64,000 bases of DNA from Methanobrevibacter millerae (GTDB lineage: Archaea; Methanobacteriota; Methanobacteria; Methanobacteriales; Methanobacteriaceae), in the NCBI RefSeq assembly GCF_900103415.1, contig NZ_FMXB01000011.1:40299-104298 (forward strand), in the 5' to 3' direction. How positions within the stretch are numbered: position 1 is the stretch's first letter; each line of letters opens with the position of its first letter. Made by a program: the position numbers and the translations under genes. The notes under the pieces were generated by a model. That model worked only from the letters and a program-made list of their open reading frames with translations, was not told the origin of the DNA and searched no databases. Shown piece by piece: positions 1 through 8,669 of the stretch.

Positions 1-2
1 AC

Positions 3-1043
3 TGTGTTGCACACCCAGAATTAATGGATATTTGTGATGAAGTTTTAAACGAAGCTTTAGAAACCGGTATCTTAAAAGATTATTATGTTTCACGTTGTGG
101 AGATGATATTGACTTAATCATGACCCACGATAAAGGTGAAGAAAACGAAGAAGTACACAAAACCGCATATAGCGCATTCATGAAAGCTACTGAAAGAGCA
201 CGTGAATTGAAATTATACGGTGCAGGTCAGGACTTATTGTCCGACACTTTCTCAGGAAACATCAAAGGTATGGGTCCGGGCGTAGCAGAAATGGAATTCG
301 AAGAAAGGCCATCCGATCCTGTTTTAGTGTTCTGCTGTGACAAAACCGAACCTGGTGCATTCAACATGCCAATCTTCAGAATGTTTGCAGACCCATTCAA
401 CACTGCAGGTCTTGTAATCGACCCAAGTTTACACGACGGATTCAAATTTGAAGTATTCGACGTAATCGAACACAGAAAAGTTATCCTGAACTGTCCTGAA
501 GAAATGTACGACTTGCTCGCATTAATCGGTTCAACCGGAAGATACGTCATTAAAAGAGTATGGAAGAAAAACGGTGAAATCGCATCCGCAATAAGTACCG
601 AAAGATTAAACTTAATGGCCGGTGAATACGTCGGTAAAGACGACCCTGTAGCTATTGTAAGAGCACAGTCAGGATTCCCTGCAAACGGTGAATGTGTAGA
701 TCCATTTGCATTCCCACACATGGTAAGCGGATGGATGAGAGGATCACACAACGGTCCTATGATGCCTGTTTCAGAAGCAGAAGCAAACCCAATCAGATTT
801 GACGGACCACCTAGAGTTGTCGGTTTAGGTTTCCAAGTAGCTAACGGTGAATTAATCGGTCCTGTAGACTTATTCGATGACCCTGCATTTGACCCTACCC
901 GTGAACAGGCTGCTAAAATCGCAACTTACATCAGAAGACACGGTCCATTCGAACCTCACAGATTACCTGCTGAAGAAATGGAATATACTTCACTTCCTGG
1001 TGTAATGACCAAACTCGAAGAAAGATTCGAGGACATGGAATAA
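3..1043 (+). CDS. fbp: Fructose-1,6-bisphosphate aldolase/phosphatase, N-terminus cut by window edge
   Basis: Bifunctional class V enzyme of gluconeogenesis: it condenses dihydroxyacetone phosphate and glyceraldehyde 3-phosphate and then dephosphorylates the product to fructose 6-phosphate. The reading frame is open from base 3 and enters with VAHPELMD, so only about 15-20 residues are missing from the family's usual length near 365. The YVGK motif at about 627-638 matches the Tyr and Schiff-base Lys (Tyr229/Lys232 in the Sulfolobus enzyme). Asp-rich Mg-binding segments such as CGDDIDL and the GPMMPVS loop are present. Gene ends in a T-rich, probably terminating stretch. Essential for building sugars from CO2-derived pyruvate, consistent with por further along. 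Confidence 0.93.
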   Translation, partial: CVAHPELMDICDEVLNEALETGILKDYYVSRCGDDIDLIMTHDKGEENEEVHKTAYSAFMKATERARELKLYGAGQDLLSDTFSGNIKGMGPGVAEMEFEERPSDPVLVFCCDKTEPGAFNMPIFRMFADPFNTAGLVIDPSLHDGFKFEVFDVIEHRKVILNCPEEMYDLLALIGSTGRYVIKRVWKKNGEIASAISTERLNLMAGEYVGKDDPVAIVRAQSGFPANGECVDPFAFPHMVSGWMRGSHNGPMMPVSEAEANPIRFDGPPRVVGLGFQVANGELIGPVDLFDDPAFDPTREQAAKIATYIRRHGPFEPHRLPAEEMEYTSLPGVMTKLEERFEDME

Positions 1044-1245
1044 ATTTAAAGAGATTTTTTATCTCTTATTTACTTTTTTTTAACTTTTTTTTCAATTATT
1101 TGCTTATTTTAATTGTTTTTTAACTTATAAAAATCATTTTTGGGCATATTTTATTAATTTCTAAAATTTTGTATTTTTTTACAATATTGTAATTTTAGTA
1201 AAATATTTATATTTGAATTTTCCAATATATTAATTGAGGTTTGTT

Positions 1246-1662
1246 ATGATATTGCGAGATTTATTAGGTGATAGTGCAAGAATTAAAATCCTTGAAGAGT
1301 TAATTTCTAATTGGGATTATTTTTTATCAGTAGAAGAAATTGCCCGAATGTCTGATGTATCTAAAAAAAGTGTTTATATTCACATAAAAGAATTAAACAA
1401 TATAGGTATTTTATCAGTTGATGAAGAAGGCAGTAAAAAATTCAAATTAAATCCTAATGATAAAAGAGCTATTGCTTTAGCATTAATAGAATCTGATGAA
1501 TTTTTAAGAAAACTAGACGAATTTGAATTAAATATTGATTCCACTAAAGAATCATTGCCTTTATCTGTATCTTCAATGGAAAATTATGATTTATTAAATG
1601 TTAATTCTCAAAGAACGAATGATGCTATGAAATCAATTTCATTAATTACTTTAATTATGTAG
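1246..1662 (+). CDS. Winged-helix DNA-binding protein
   Basis: A 138-residue protein with an N-terminal ArsR/MarR-like winged helix: LLGDSARIKILEELIS (about 4-19), then EEIARMSDVSKKSVYIHIKELNNIGIL as recognition helix and wing. The C-terminal half has no domain I recognise. ATG at 1246 is preferred over an upstream in-frame TTG because GAGGT lies 5 bases before it. A TATA-like TTTATATT lies about 35 bases upstream. It starts a three-gene unit with the next two genes (8 and 20 base gaps). Probably a regulator of its own operon; target unknown. Confidence 0.7.
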   Translation: MILRDLLGDSARIKILEELISNWDYFLSVEEIARMSDVSKKSVYIHIKELNNIGILSVDEEGSKKFKLNPNDKRAIALALIESDEFLRKLDEFELNIDSTKESLPLSVSSMENYDLLNVNSQRTNDAMKSISLITLIM

Positions 1663-1670
1663 GTGTTTTT

Positions 1671-1943
1671 ATGAGCGAAAATCAGTTAAATTTTTTTATT
1701 CCGGAACATATGGATGAAATTAATGTTGTTGGAGGTGCTGTTACTTCCACGCCGTTCAATATCAGATTATTGTTATTCAATGATGAAATTGAACGAAATT
1801 GTGATATTGTAAAAGATAATGTTAAAATTATTAGAACAGGCAAAGCTGAAATTGTTATGCATCCTCAGGTTGCAAAAAATATTGCAGAATTATTATTAAA
1901 AGAAGTAGAAAATTATCAAAATAAATTTACCTTAGATAAATAA
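1671..1943 (+). CDS. DUF3467-like small protein
   Basis: A 90-residue protein. The pattern of a short beta-rich front (STPFNIRLLLFNDE) followed by IVMHPQVAKNIAELLLKEVENYQ resembles the DUF3467 family, whose members end in a 'RIvmsPxhAkxllxxLxxnlxxYE' helix. Function of that family is unknown to me. It sits 8 bases after the winged-helix gene behind AGGTG, so the two are probably co-translated. Family assignment is from memory of the motif and moderately sure. Confidence 0.6.
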   Translation: MSENQLNFFIPEHMDEINVVGGAVTSTPFNIRLLLFNDEIERNCDIVKDNVKIIRTGKAEIVMHPQVAKNIAELLLKEVENYQNKFTLDK

Positions 1944-1963
1944 CCACACCATTATTAGATAGT

Positions 1964-2284
1964 ATGTCTCAAAAAAAAGATTATGAATCAATCTATAAAG
2001 ATTTAACGGAAATTGAGGAAAAAATACTGTTGGAATGCATTAAAAATAATGTTTCTGTTAAGAAAAATATTAGTGAAGAAACAATTAAAAAGAAATTGCC
2101 TGATGAATATTTAATTGGTTTCAAGAAAGCGATAAAAAGTCTTTTAGCTAAAGGATTGTTAGTTAAGTACCGTCCGCATAATTATGGATTATCAAAAGAT
2201 GGAAGAATACTTTCTCGTAGAATTCAAGATACGCATCAAAAAAAGTTTTATTCCAATTTGAGAATATTGGTTCTTGTTGATTAA
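1964..2284 (+). CDS. Small winged-helix-like protein
   Basis: A 106-residue basic protein. LTEIEEKILLECIKNN, then LPDEYLIGFKKAIKSLLAKGLLVKYRPHNYGLSKDGRIL reads like a helix-turn-helix plus wing with a C-terminal 'LSKDGR' strand typical of winged-helix proteins. No convincing ribosome binding site precedes its ATG, so it may depend on translation of the gene 20 bases upstream. It completes the three-gene unit starting at 1246. No function can be assigned. Confidence 0.55.
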   Translation: MSQKKDYESIYKDLTEIEEKILLECIKNNVSVKKNISEETIKKKLPDEYLIGFKKAIKSLLAKGLLVKYRPHNYGLSKDGRILSRRIQDTHQKKFYSNLRILVLVD

Positions 2285-2298
2285 TTCTTTTTTCATCA

Positions 2299-2544
2299 TT
2301 ATTTATTTTTATGCGCAGTTATTATGGTATAGCTTGACGCGTTAACGGTAATAATGCAGTCGTCAACTTCCACATAGTAGTTTTTGCCTTCGCGATTAAC
2401 TGCAGATTCCTTTTTAAGGATTTTTGACTTGCAGTATTCAACCACATCTCCATCAATTCCCAAATTTCTTGAAATTCTTCCAACGCCCATCTCCGTGGTG
2501 TGGACCTTGTCAATGTTTTGTATTAGAATGTCCTTGGATTGCAT
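2299..2544 (-). CDS. DUF3781 family protein
   Basis: An 81-residue protein whose full length matches the compact DUF3781 pattern: NIDKVHTTEMGVGRISRNLG, VVEYCKSKI, then a C-terminal DDCIITVNASSYTIITAHK. It has no membrane segment or signal peptide. Function of the family is not known. Start ATG is preceded by GGTG. It is convergent with the three-gene unit on its left and divergent from the ABC exporter on its right. Confidence 0.75.
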   Translation of the reverse strand: MQSKDILIQNIDKVHTTEMGVGRISRNLGIDGDVVEYCKSKILKKESAVNREGKNYYVEVDDCIITVNASSYTIITAHKNK

Positions 2545-2589
2545 CTTAACACCACTTTTGTGTATGTTACATCATAGTTAAATAATTTA

Positions 2590-2597
2590 TTTATATA
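2590..2597 (+). promoter_or_regulatory. TATA box of the ABC permease gene, likely leaderless
   Basis: TTTATATA centred about 24 bases before the ATG at 2618, with no purine-rich ribosome binding site between. That spacing places transcription start at or next to the ATG, as in leaderless archaeal mRNAs. Confidence 0.5.
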
Positions 2598-2617
2598 GTC
2601 AAGTCCAATGTATTAGT

Positions 2618-3727
2618 ATGTCATTCTTAAAATTCATTATTAAAAATCCATTCAGGAGAAGAAATAGCGCTATACTGTCAATTGTAGGCATTTGTATAGG
2701 CATTATAGTAATTGTTGCTCTTGGTGGAATCACAACAGGTCTCGTATCGACTTTCGAGGAGACCATCCATGCGGGAGATGCTGACTTTTCGATTTCGGGA
2801 AAGGAATCCGGAAACTCAGCATACGGAACAAATACGATTGACGCCAACTGGACTGATAAGATTGCCAACGTCAGCGGCGTCGATGAGGCCTATCCGATTT
2901 ATGTCGTTTTGACATCTGTGGGCGATGACTATATGAATACGCTGATAGGAATCGATCCGAACGGCACCCAGCTGGCGGACATGTCCATGACTGAAGGTCG
3001 CCTCTTTAAGGACAACTCCTCTGAAGTCGTTTTGGGCAAGATTTATGCCGAAGACAATAACATTTCAGTAGGCGACTCCATAAGGGTCAGCGGAGAGGAC
3101 TTTGACGTTGTGGGAATATTTGAATCCGGTGACACTAATACTGCCGGTGCAGTTTTCACTTCAATCAAGAAGGTCGGAGACCTGATGGGTGATGAGGACA
3201 GCATCTCAAATATCTACGTTAAGGTCGAAAAGGGTGAAGATCCACAGGCTGTTGCAGACAGGATAGATTCAATGTACGGCGACAATATCACTACTGTTTC
3301 ATCCGTCATGGAAATGGAGCAGATGGCCACTATGTTAAACATGCTTCAGGCTGCCTCCTGGGGAATTTCACTTCTGGCCATTGTAGTCGGAGGATTGGGC
3401 ATTATCAATACGATGCTGATGTCAGTCTTTGAGAGAACCCGTGAAATCGGAGTTTTAAAGGCTGTCGGATGGTCAAACAGAAAGATTTTGACAATGATTG
3501 TCGGCGAATCCCTGGTTATCACCATCGTATCTGCCATATTCGGTTCAATCATCGGGGTTATCGCATGTACGGTTCTGGGTCCTATGATGGGGCTTACGCC
3601 GATATTCACGATAGACACCTTTATACAGGCATTTGGAATAGCTATAGTTGTTGGAATTATCGGAGGATTATATCCTGCCATTAAGGCAATTAATTTACCT
3701 CCTACAGAAGCATTGAGGTATGAATAG
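2618..3727 (+). CDS. MacB/FtsX-type ABC transporter permease
   Basis: A 369-residue membrane protein: an N-terminal membrane helix at about 17-40 (AILSIVGICIGIIVIVALGG), a large extracellular MacB-type periplasmic core domain (about 45-225), and three C-terminal helices of the FtsX domain containing the usual FERTREIGVLKAVGWSNRKI coupling segment. Members export lipoproteins, peptides or drugs with an ATPase of the type encoded next. The gene ends 8 bases before that ATPase. Codon use is more GC-rich than the neighbouring small genes. Substrate cannot be told. Confidence 0.85.
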   Translation: MSFLKFIIKNPFRRRNSAILSIVGICIGIIVIVALGGITTGLVSTFEETIHAGDADFSISGKESGNSAYGTNTIDANWTDKIANVSGVDEAYPIYVVLTSVGDDYMNTLIGIDPNGTQLADMSMTEGRLFKDNSSEVVLGKIYAEDNNISVGDSIRVSGEDFDVVGIFESGDTNTAGAVFTSIKKVGDLMGDEDSISNIYVKVEKGEDPQAVADRIDSMYGDNITTVSSVMEMEQMATMLNMLQAASWGISLLAIVVGGLGIINTMLMSVFERTREIGVLKAVGWSNRKILTMIVGESLVITIVSAIFGSIIGVIACTVLGPMMGLTPIFTIDTFIQAFGIAIVVGIIGGLYPAIKAINLPPTEALRYE

Positions 3728-3735
3728 GTGATTTG

Positions 3736-4440
3736 ATGAGTAATATTGTAGAAATCCGCAATCTTGTAAAATCCTATGAGGACGGCCACATCAAGGCCTT
3801 GAACGGAATTGACTTGACGATAGGTGAAGGTGAATTCGTTTCCATTATAGGACCTTCAGGTTCAGGCAAATCAACCCTGCTCAACATGCTCGGTGCCCTT
3901 GATCTGCCGGATTCAGGTTCGATTAACGTTGCAGGCTATGACCTGCTTGCCAACAGTAAACTGAATGAGTTCAGGGCACAGAAAATAGGCTTTGTTTTCC
4001 AGCTCCACAATCTGATTCCTAACCTGTCCGTTGTTGAAAACATTGAAATCCCGATGTTTACAGCTAAAATGTCAAACTCCGAGATGCGTGAAAAGGCATT
4101 GAACCTCCTGGATTCCGTAGGCTTAAAGGAAAAGGCGTCACAAAAGCCATCCAAACTCTCAGGAGGTGAAAGGCAAAGGGTCGCAATAGCCCGTGCGCTT
4201 GCCAATGACCCTTCAATAATATTGGCAGATGAACCTACAGGATCTCTGGATTCAAAGACAAGCAACAAAATCCTCAAGCAACTGATTGATCTGCACAGGG
4301 AAAAGAACGTAACTTTAATAATCGTAACTCACGATATGGATGTTGCAAAACTTGCAGACAGAATCATTGAAGTTTTGGACGGCAAACTTGTCAATGCAAA
4401 TGACGGTTCGCTTCTTGAAAATTCAATTAGTGTGGAATGA
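3736..4440 (+). CDS. ABC transporter ATP-binding protein, MacB/LolD type
   Basis: A 234-residue ATPase with Walker A GPSGSGKST, Q-loop FQLHNLIPNLSV, signature LSGGERQRVAIARAL, Walker B IILADEPTGSLD and H-loop VTHD. The 'EPTGSLD' form is typical of the MacB/LolD/FtsE group and fits the FtsX-type permease immediately upstream. ATG at 3736 is chosen because AGGTG ends 5 bases before it; an in-frame TTG lies one codon upstream. The two proteins should form the exporter by themselves; no accessory gene is adjacent. Confidence 0.88.
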   Translation: MSNIVEIRNLVKSYEDGHIKALNGIDLTIGEGEFVSIIGPSGSGKSTLLNMLGALDLPDSGSINVAGYDLLANSKLNEFRAQKIGFVFQLHNLIPNLSVVENIEIPMFTAKMSNSEMREKALNLLDSVGLKEKASQKPSKLSGGERQRVAIARALANDPSIILADEPTGSLDSKTSNKILKQLIDLHREKNVTLIIVTHDMDVAKLADRIIEVLDGKLVNANDGSLLENSISVE

Positions 4441-4517
4441 TTCAATTCCACTTTATTTTTCTTTCAAATGCAAAAAAGTATATAATAAATAAATTACATA
4501 ACAATAATTATAATAAA

Positions 4518-5081
4518 ATGTGGGGGAAAAAATTGAATTTCAAACATTTATCAGTAATATTGCTTTTAATATTGGTATTGTTTTCAATATCTGCGGTAAG
4601 CGCTGCTAATGAAACGGCAACTGGCAATGATGCTGTTGAATCTGATAATACAACAAATACTATTGTTGCAGACAATACTACTATCGCTTCCAATGTTTCT
4701 GGAGATTCATATAGTGGAAATATTGGTTATGCTAATGCATCCTCTTCTTCCGGTATTGACCTTCCGTTTCTCCAGGTTGCAGTTGTCTCTGATGAAGACA
4801 GTCCGCTTAATCAATATCTCGACATATCAGTAGGATATGGAGAAAATTCAGTCAATATAAATAATAAGAATTACTTCTTCTCATTGGCTTCGCAGGTTAA
4901 CGGCAATACGCCAGGTAATAACAATCTAATTGATGTGATACTCTTCAATAGAAATAACTCTTATGCTTTTAACATTAGTATGTTAAATAAGGCTCATCAG
5001 GAAGCGAATTTAACTGCCCCTAATTTCTTTTGGGATTTCATAAACAAGTTAATTTCCGCTTTCTTCTCTTTATTTAACTAA
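4518..5081 (+). CDS. Secreted or membrane-anchored hypothetical protein
   Basis: After a short basic start the protein has a strong signal peptide (FKHLSVILLLILVLFSISAVSAA) with a likely cleavage after SAVSA, followed by a Thr/Asn-rich low-complexity stretch (NETATGNDAVESDNTTN) as in surface proteins of gut methanogens. The C-terminus (FWDFINKLISAFFSLFN) is hydrophobic and could anchor it. The start may be ATG 4518 or the TTG at 4533, which lies 6 bases after a GGGGG run. No known domain. It follows the ABC exporter by about 80 bases and could be a separate transcript. Confidence 0.6.
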   Translation: MWGKKLNFKHLSVILLLILVLFSISAVSAANETATGNDAVESDNTTNTIVADNTTIASNVSGDSYSGNIGYANASSSSGIDLPFLQVAVVSDEDSPLNQYLDISVGYGENSVNINNKNYFFSLASQVNGNTPGNNNLIDVILFNRNNSYAFNISMLNKAHQEANLTAPNFFWDFINKLISAFFSLFN

Positions 5082-5095
5082 AATCTTATTTTTTT

Positions 5096-5347
5096 TTAAT
5101 AATCATCGATGGTATCATGTATTATGCGCAGGGCATCAAGCAAACCGTGTGAATACTCAATACAGCCGAATGCTGTTCTCATTTCTTCTTTTTCAAGATA
5201 ATACTTTGAATCGTTCCAGTAGTCAACGGCTCTGTCATATACGTCCTTTTCCTTTTCGACAAATTCGATATTGGCTACCTGATTTAAGTTCCTTTCCAGT
5301 TTCTGAATATCCTTTGCTATCTTTTCTGCACTTTCCAAATCACTCAT
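5096..5347 (-). CDS. DUF357 family protein
   Basis: An 83-residue helical archaeal protein matching DUF357: RAVDYWNDSKYYLEKEEMRTAFGCIEYSHGLLDALRII. The family is widespread in Euryarchaeota; its role is unknown. The ATG at 5347 overlaps the stop of the phosphatidyltransferase gene (ATGA), with GGAAGG 7 bases before it, so the two genes are translationally coupled. An in-frame TTG five codons earlier is less likely. Confidence 0.8.
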   Translation of the reverse strand: MSDLESAEKIAKDIQKLERNLNQVANIEFVEKEKDVYDRAVDYWNDSKYYLEKEEMRTAFGCIEYSHGLLDALRIIHDTIDDY

Positions 5348-5910
5348 TTTAACGCCTTCCAAACATGATAAACTCTTTGTCCAACAGTAATGTATGATAA
5401 AATCACTAGGATTATTATGATATATGTAAAGTAAATAGGCTGGGTAAAGTATCCTACAATCGCACCGACCATTAATATAATCATGCGCACAGCCCTTTCG
5501 GCAATCCCGACACTGCAGTCAACTCCCTGGGACTCTGCCCTTGCCCTGACGTAGCTGACGGTAATCGCTGAGTGGATTGCCAGAACGCCTATAAACCAGT
5601 CGCAGTACCCTCCGAATATTATCCCGATGTATATTATCGCATCAGCAAAGCGATCCATGGTGGAATCGAGAAAGGCTCCGAATTTGGATGTTCTATTGTG
5701 ATATCTTGCAACGGCACCGTCAATGACATCCAGAAAGCCTGAAAGCAGAATGGCGATAAAACCTAAAATCAGCATGTGATTGGCAAATCCATATGCTGCC
5801 AGAATGGCAATGAACGGTGAAATGACGGTCACTATATTAGGATTGATATTTAAATTTCGAGCAACGGGATTCAATATTTTTGTCAATAAGGGTCTGAGAC
5901 TTTCAAGCAT
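5344..5910 (-). CDS. CDP-alcohol phosphatidyltransferase, probable archaetidylinositol phosphate synthase
   Basis: Integral membrane enzyme of about 188 residues with roughly six helices. It carries the family signature DGx2ARx8Gx3Dx3D as DGAVARYHNRTSKFGAFLDSTMD at residues 64-86. Such enzymes join CDP-archaeol to an alcohol phosphate. Length and the GIAERAVRMIIL segment resemble the Methanothermobacter archaetidylinositol phosphate synthase, which uses inositol 1-phosphate; the exact alcohol is an inference. It heads a two-gene unit with the DUF357 gene. Confidence 0.72.
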   Translation of the reverse strand: MLESLRPLLTKILNPVARNLNINPNIVTVISPFIAILAAYGFANHMLILGFIAILLSGFLDVIDGAVARYHNRTSKFGAFLDSTMDRFADAIIYIGIIFGGYCDWFIGVLAIHSAITVSYVRARAESQGVDCSVGIAERAVRMIILMVGAIVGYFTQPIYFTYIIIILVILSYITVGQRVYHVWKALK

Positions 5911-5971
5911 ACTTTAATATATGAAGAAATTATCATATATAATTATTTAAAAAATCAAGGATTAATTTAAA

Positions 5972-6553
5972 ATGAAAATATTAAAAACCGACAATGATGC
6001 ACCGGATTATAAGGTAATTGATGAGGCTTTGGATACTTTGGCTTCGGGTGGAGTTGTAATCTATCCGACAGATACTGTTTACGGTTTGGGTGCCAATATT
6101 TTCAACAATAAGGCCGTGCGCCGTGTTTTTAAAATTAAACAAAGAAATCTGTTAAAGCCAGTGTCAATACTGGTTCATGACACTGATTCCATTCAGCTTG
6201 TTTCAAAAATTTCCATTTATCAAAAGAAGGTTCTCGATACATATCTTCCGGGGCCTTATACATTCATTTTAAACAAATCCCCAATCGTTCCGAGAGTCGT
6301 CACAAGCGGACTGGACCATGTCGGCGTAAGGGTGCCTGAAAACGAGATTGCCTGCAGTCTGGCAAGGCTCTTTCCGATAACAACTACAAGCGCTAATTTA
6401 TCCGATTATGCGGTAATGTCCACTCCTGAAGAAATCCTGGACCAGCTGGAATGTGACGTTGATTTGGTGATTGACGTGGGACCGCTTGATTCTAAAGGCG
6501 CATCAACAATCGTTGACTTAACCAAGCCTCAGCCAACATTCATTAGAAGATAA
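5972..6553 (+). CDS. L-threonylcarbamoyladenylate synthase (Sua5/YrdC/TsaC family)
   Basis: Makes threonylcarbamoyl-AMP from threonine, bicarbonate and ATP for the t6A37 modification of ANN-decoding tRNAs. The 193-residue protein is a single YrdC domain: YPTDTVYGLGANI near 31-43, KIKQRNLLKPVSILV (the K-R-S substrate residues), and TTTSANLSDY near the C-terminal third. It has TsaC-like length and lacks the extra Sua5 C-terminal domain. It stands as a single gene, divergent from the phosphatidyltransferase. Confidence 0.9.
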   Translation: MKILKTDNDAPDYKVIDEALDTLASGGVVIYPTDTVYGLGANIFNNKAVRRVFKIKQRNLLKPVSILVHDTDSIQLVSKISIYQKKVLDTYLPGPYTFILNKSPIVPRVVTSGLDHVGVRVPENEIACSLARLFPITTTSANLSDYAVMSTPEEILDQLECDVDLVIDVGPLDSKGASTIVDLTKPQPTFIRR

Positions 6554-6725
6554 TTACATTATCTACACAATCAACGTCCAAATTAACCTCTATTGGGCAA
6601 TTGAACTCATCAGAATTTCTTACTGTAAATTTCTAGTAAATCATTTTTCGTTGATATTTTCTGATTTTGGCTTATTTTTTGGCTTTTCATTAATTATATA
6701 TTTTAGTAAAAACAAAGGTTTTTTC

Positions 6726-7430
6726 ATGAAAGTATTAGCTAATTTCGAGGATAATCTTAAAATTCCTACCAATTCAAGTATCGATAATCTGTTGAATGGG
6801 GGATTTGAAAAGGGTACGGTCACCCAGATTTTCGGCCCTCCAAGTTCGGGTAAAAGTAACATTGCATTATGTCTGGCTGTTAACGTAGCTAAAAACGGTA
6901 AAAAAGCCATTTACATTGATACTGAAGGTGGAATTTCAATCGATCGAATTAGACAAATTGCAGGAAGCGATTTTCCACAAGTCGCCAATAACATAATGGT
7001 TTTTGAACCCACAACCTTCCAGGAACAGGGTGAAAACATCGCAGCTATCGAAATGTGGCTTAGAAAGAACCATACCGACACGGATTTATTAATTCTCGAT
7101 TCCGCAGTTGCGCTCTATCGTGTCGATGACATGAAATCCTCAAAGCTCAACAAGGAACTGGGCAAGCAGATAGGAATTCTCTCCAGAATAGCCAGAAGCT
7201 ATGACATTGCCGTTATCGTAACCAATCAGATTTACAACGCCTTTGACGATGAAGGAAACAATGATATCCGGGCAGTTGGGGGCACAATACTTCAATATAG
7301 AAGCAAGGTCATCATCCAGCTTGAACGTGGGGAGGAAACCAATCAGAGGGTTGCAACTTTAAAGCGCCACAGGAGTATTGGCGAAGGCCGGCAAGCCGTT
7401 TTCCGAATCACTTCCAGGGGAATTAGTTAG
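6726..7430 (+). CDS. radB: DNA repair and recombination protein RadB
   Basis: A 234-residue RecA/RadA paralogue of euryarchaea. It consists only of the ATPase core, without the RadA N-terminal helix-hairpin-helix domain. Walker A is GPPSSGKS at 37-44, Walker B LLILDSAVALY; the VTNQIYNAF segment is the L2-adjacent region. RadB binds DNA and modulates RadA and Hjc. ATG 6726 is chosen over upstream in-frame codons because AGGT lies 5 bases before it and homology starts there. A TATA-like stretch (TTATATATTTT) lies about 30 bases upstream. Confidence 0.92.
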   Translation: MKVLANFEDNLKIPTNSSIDNLLNGGFEKGTVTQIFGPPSSGKSNIALCLAVNVAKNGKKAIYIDTEGGISIDRIRQIAGSDFPQVANNIMVFEPTTFQEQGENIAAIEMWLRKNHTDTDLLILDSAVALYRVDDMKSSKLNKELGKQIGILSRIARSYDIAVIVTNQIYNAFDDEGNNDIRAVGGTILQYRSKVIIQLERGEETNQRVATLKRHRSIGEGRQAVFRITSRGIS

Positions 7431-7488
7431 CATTAATTTTATAAATGACTTAAAATAAATTATTATTACGTAGTTACATGTGATTATT

Positions 7489-8652
7489 ATGAGCGATATA
7501 AAAAACCCTAAGAAAAAATTTAAAAAGACAGAAAGGGTACCGCCGGAAGGTTATGATTCTTCTAATGATTTCTTTGAAGACGTATTCATGGATAAAGATA
7601 TGATTTGGATGGGTCAGAATACCAATCATCTGCACGGTGACATTATAGCTGATGCTATGGCCGACTGTGTTCATGAGAAGGAATATTGCAAGTACCCGCC
7701 TCCAGAAGGTTTTTCAGAACTCAGACAGTTGATTTTGGACGATTTGAAATTCGACAACTGTGAAGTGTTGTTGACTGCAGGAGCGACAGAATCATTATAT
7801 TTATGTATGCAGGCATTAATTGAACCTGGAGACAATGTAATCTTATCCGATCCGGGTTATTTCATTATCGGTGACTTTGCAAACCGTTTCACAGATGACG
7901 TAAGGTATGTTCCAATCTATAATGATGAATGCGGATACAAGCTGACTCCTAAGCTCTTAAGGGAAAACATGGATGAAAATACCAAGATGGTAATATTGAT
8001 TGACCCTTTAAACCCGTTAGGTTCATCATATACGGAAGAGGAACTGAAGGAATTTGCTCAAATAGCTATTGAAGAAGGCATGTACTTAATGCATGATGTA
8101 ACCTATAAGGATTTTGCAAGGGAACACTTCCTTGTTGAAAAGTATGCTCCGGCCCAGACATTAACGATTTACAGCTTTTCCAAAATATTCGGAATGGCCG
8201 GATTGAGGATAGGAAGCGTTGTGGCATCAAAAAGGCTGATTGACGTCATTAAAAATGCGGTTGTAAACGACCTCGGTGTAAATATCATAGCCCAGTACGG
8301 AGCGATTGCAGGATTGAAATCCAAAGACCAGTGGGAAGACGAAATCCGTGAAATATCATTCACCAATCAGAAGCTTATTAAGGAAATGGTGGATGAGATT
8401 GACGGTGTGTTTTTACCGGTTTATCCGTCTGATGCAAACATGATGGCCGTAGACGTCTCAGGCGCAGGCATAAATCCTAAAGTATTGTCAAATTACTTAT
8501 TCAAACGTGGAATTTTCGCAAGGGAAGGCGAATACACTTCCGAACTCTTCGGAGACAAATATCTGCGTATAAGCTTTTCAATTCCAACCGAGCAGATAAA
8601 GGTATTTTGTGAAGAATTCCCGAAAGCTATTGAAGCTTTAAGACAAAAATAA
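7489..8652 (+). CDS. PLP-dependent aminotransferase, class I/II
   Basis: A 387-residue fold-type I aminotransferase. The pyridoxal phosphate lysine lies in YSFSKIFGMAGLRIGS, and DPLNPLGSSY is the substrate/PLP segment. The N-terminus has an unusual basic leader (PKKKFKKTERVPPEGYDSS) and an insertion-free small domain. It resembles aspartate or histidinol-phosphate type enzymes, but substrate cannot be fixed. It is followed after 17 bases by a 4Fe-4S protein and then a DGC-type protein, suggesting a three-gene operon. Start chosen at ATG 7489 following GTGAT. Confidence 0.82.
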   Translation: MSDIKNPKKKFKKTERVPPEGYDSSNDFFEDVFMDKDMIWMGQNTNHLHGDIIADAMADCVHEKEYCKYPPPEGFSELRQLILDDLKFDNCEVLLTAGATESLYLCMQALIEPGDNVILSDPGYFIIGDFANRFTDDVRYVPIYNDECGYKLTPKLLRENMDENTKMVILIDPLNPLGSSYTEEELKEFAQIAIEEGMYLMHDVTYKDFAREHFLVEKYAPAQTLTIYSFSKIFGMAGLRIGSVVASKRLIDVIKNAVVNDLGVNIIAQYGAIAGLKSKDQWEDEIREISFTNQKLIKEMVDEIDGVFLPVYPSDANMMAVDVSGAGINPKVLSNYLFKRGIFAREGEYTSELFGDKYLRISFSIPTEQIKVFCEEFPKAIEALRQK

Positions 8653-8669
8653 CTATGAAGGTTAATGAT

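Noticed and set aside
227..751. Long minus-strand frame inside the FBP aldolase/phosphatase gene
   Set aside because: Shadow frame of a clearly conserved gene, without a binding site.
8655..8669. ATG 8655 as start of the Fe-S protein
   Set aside because: No ribosome binding site; GAAGGT fits ATG 8670.
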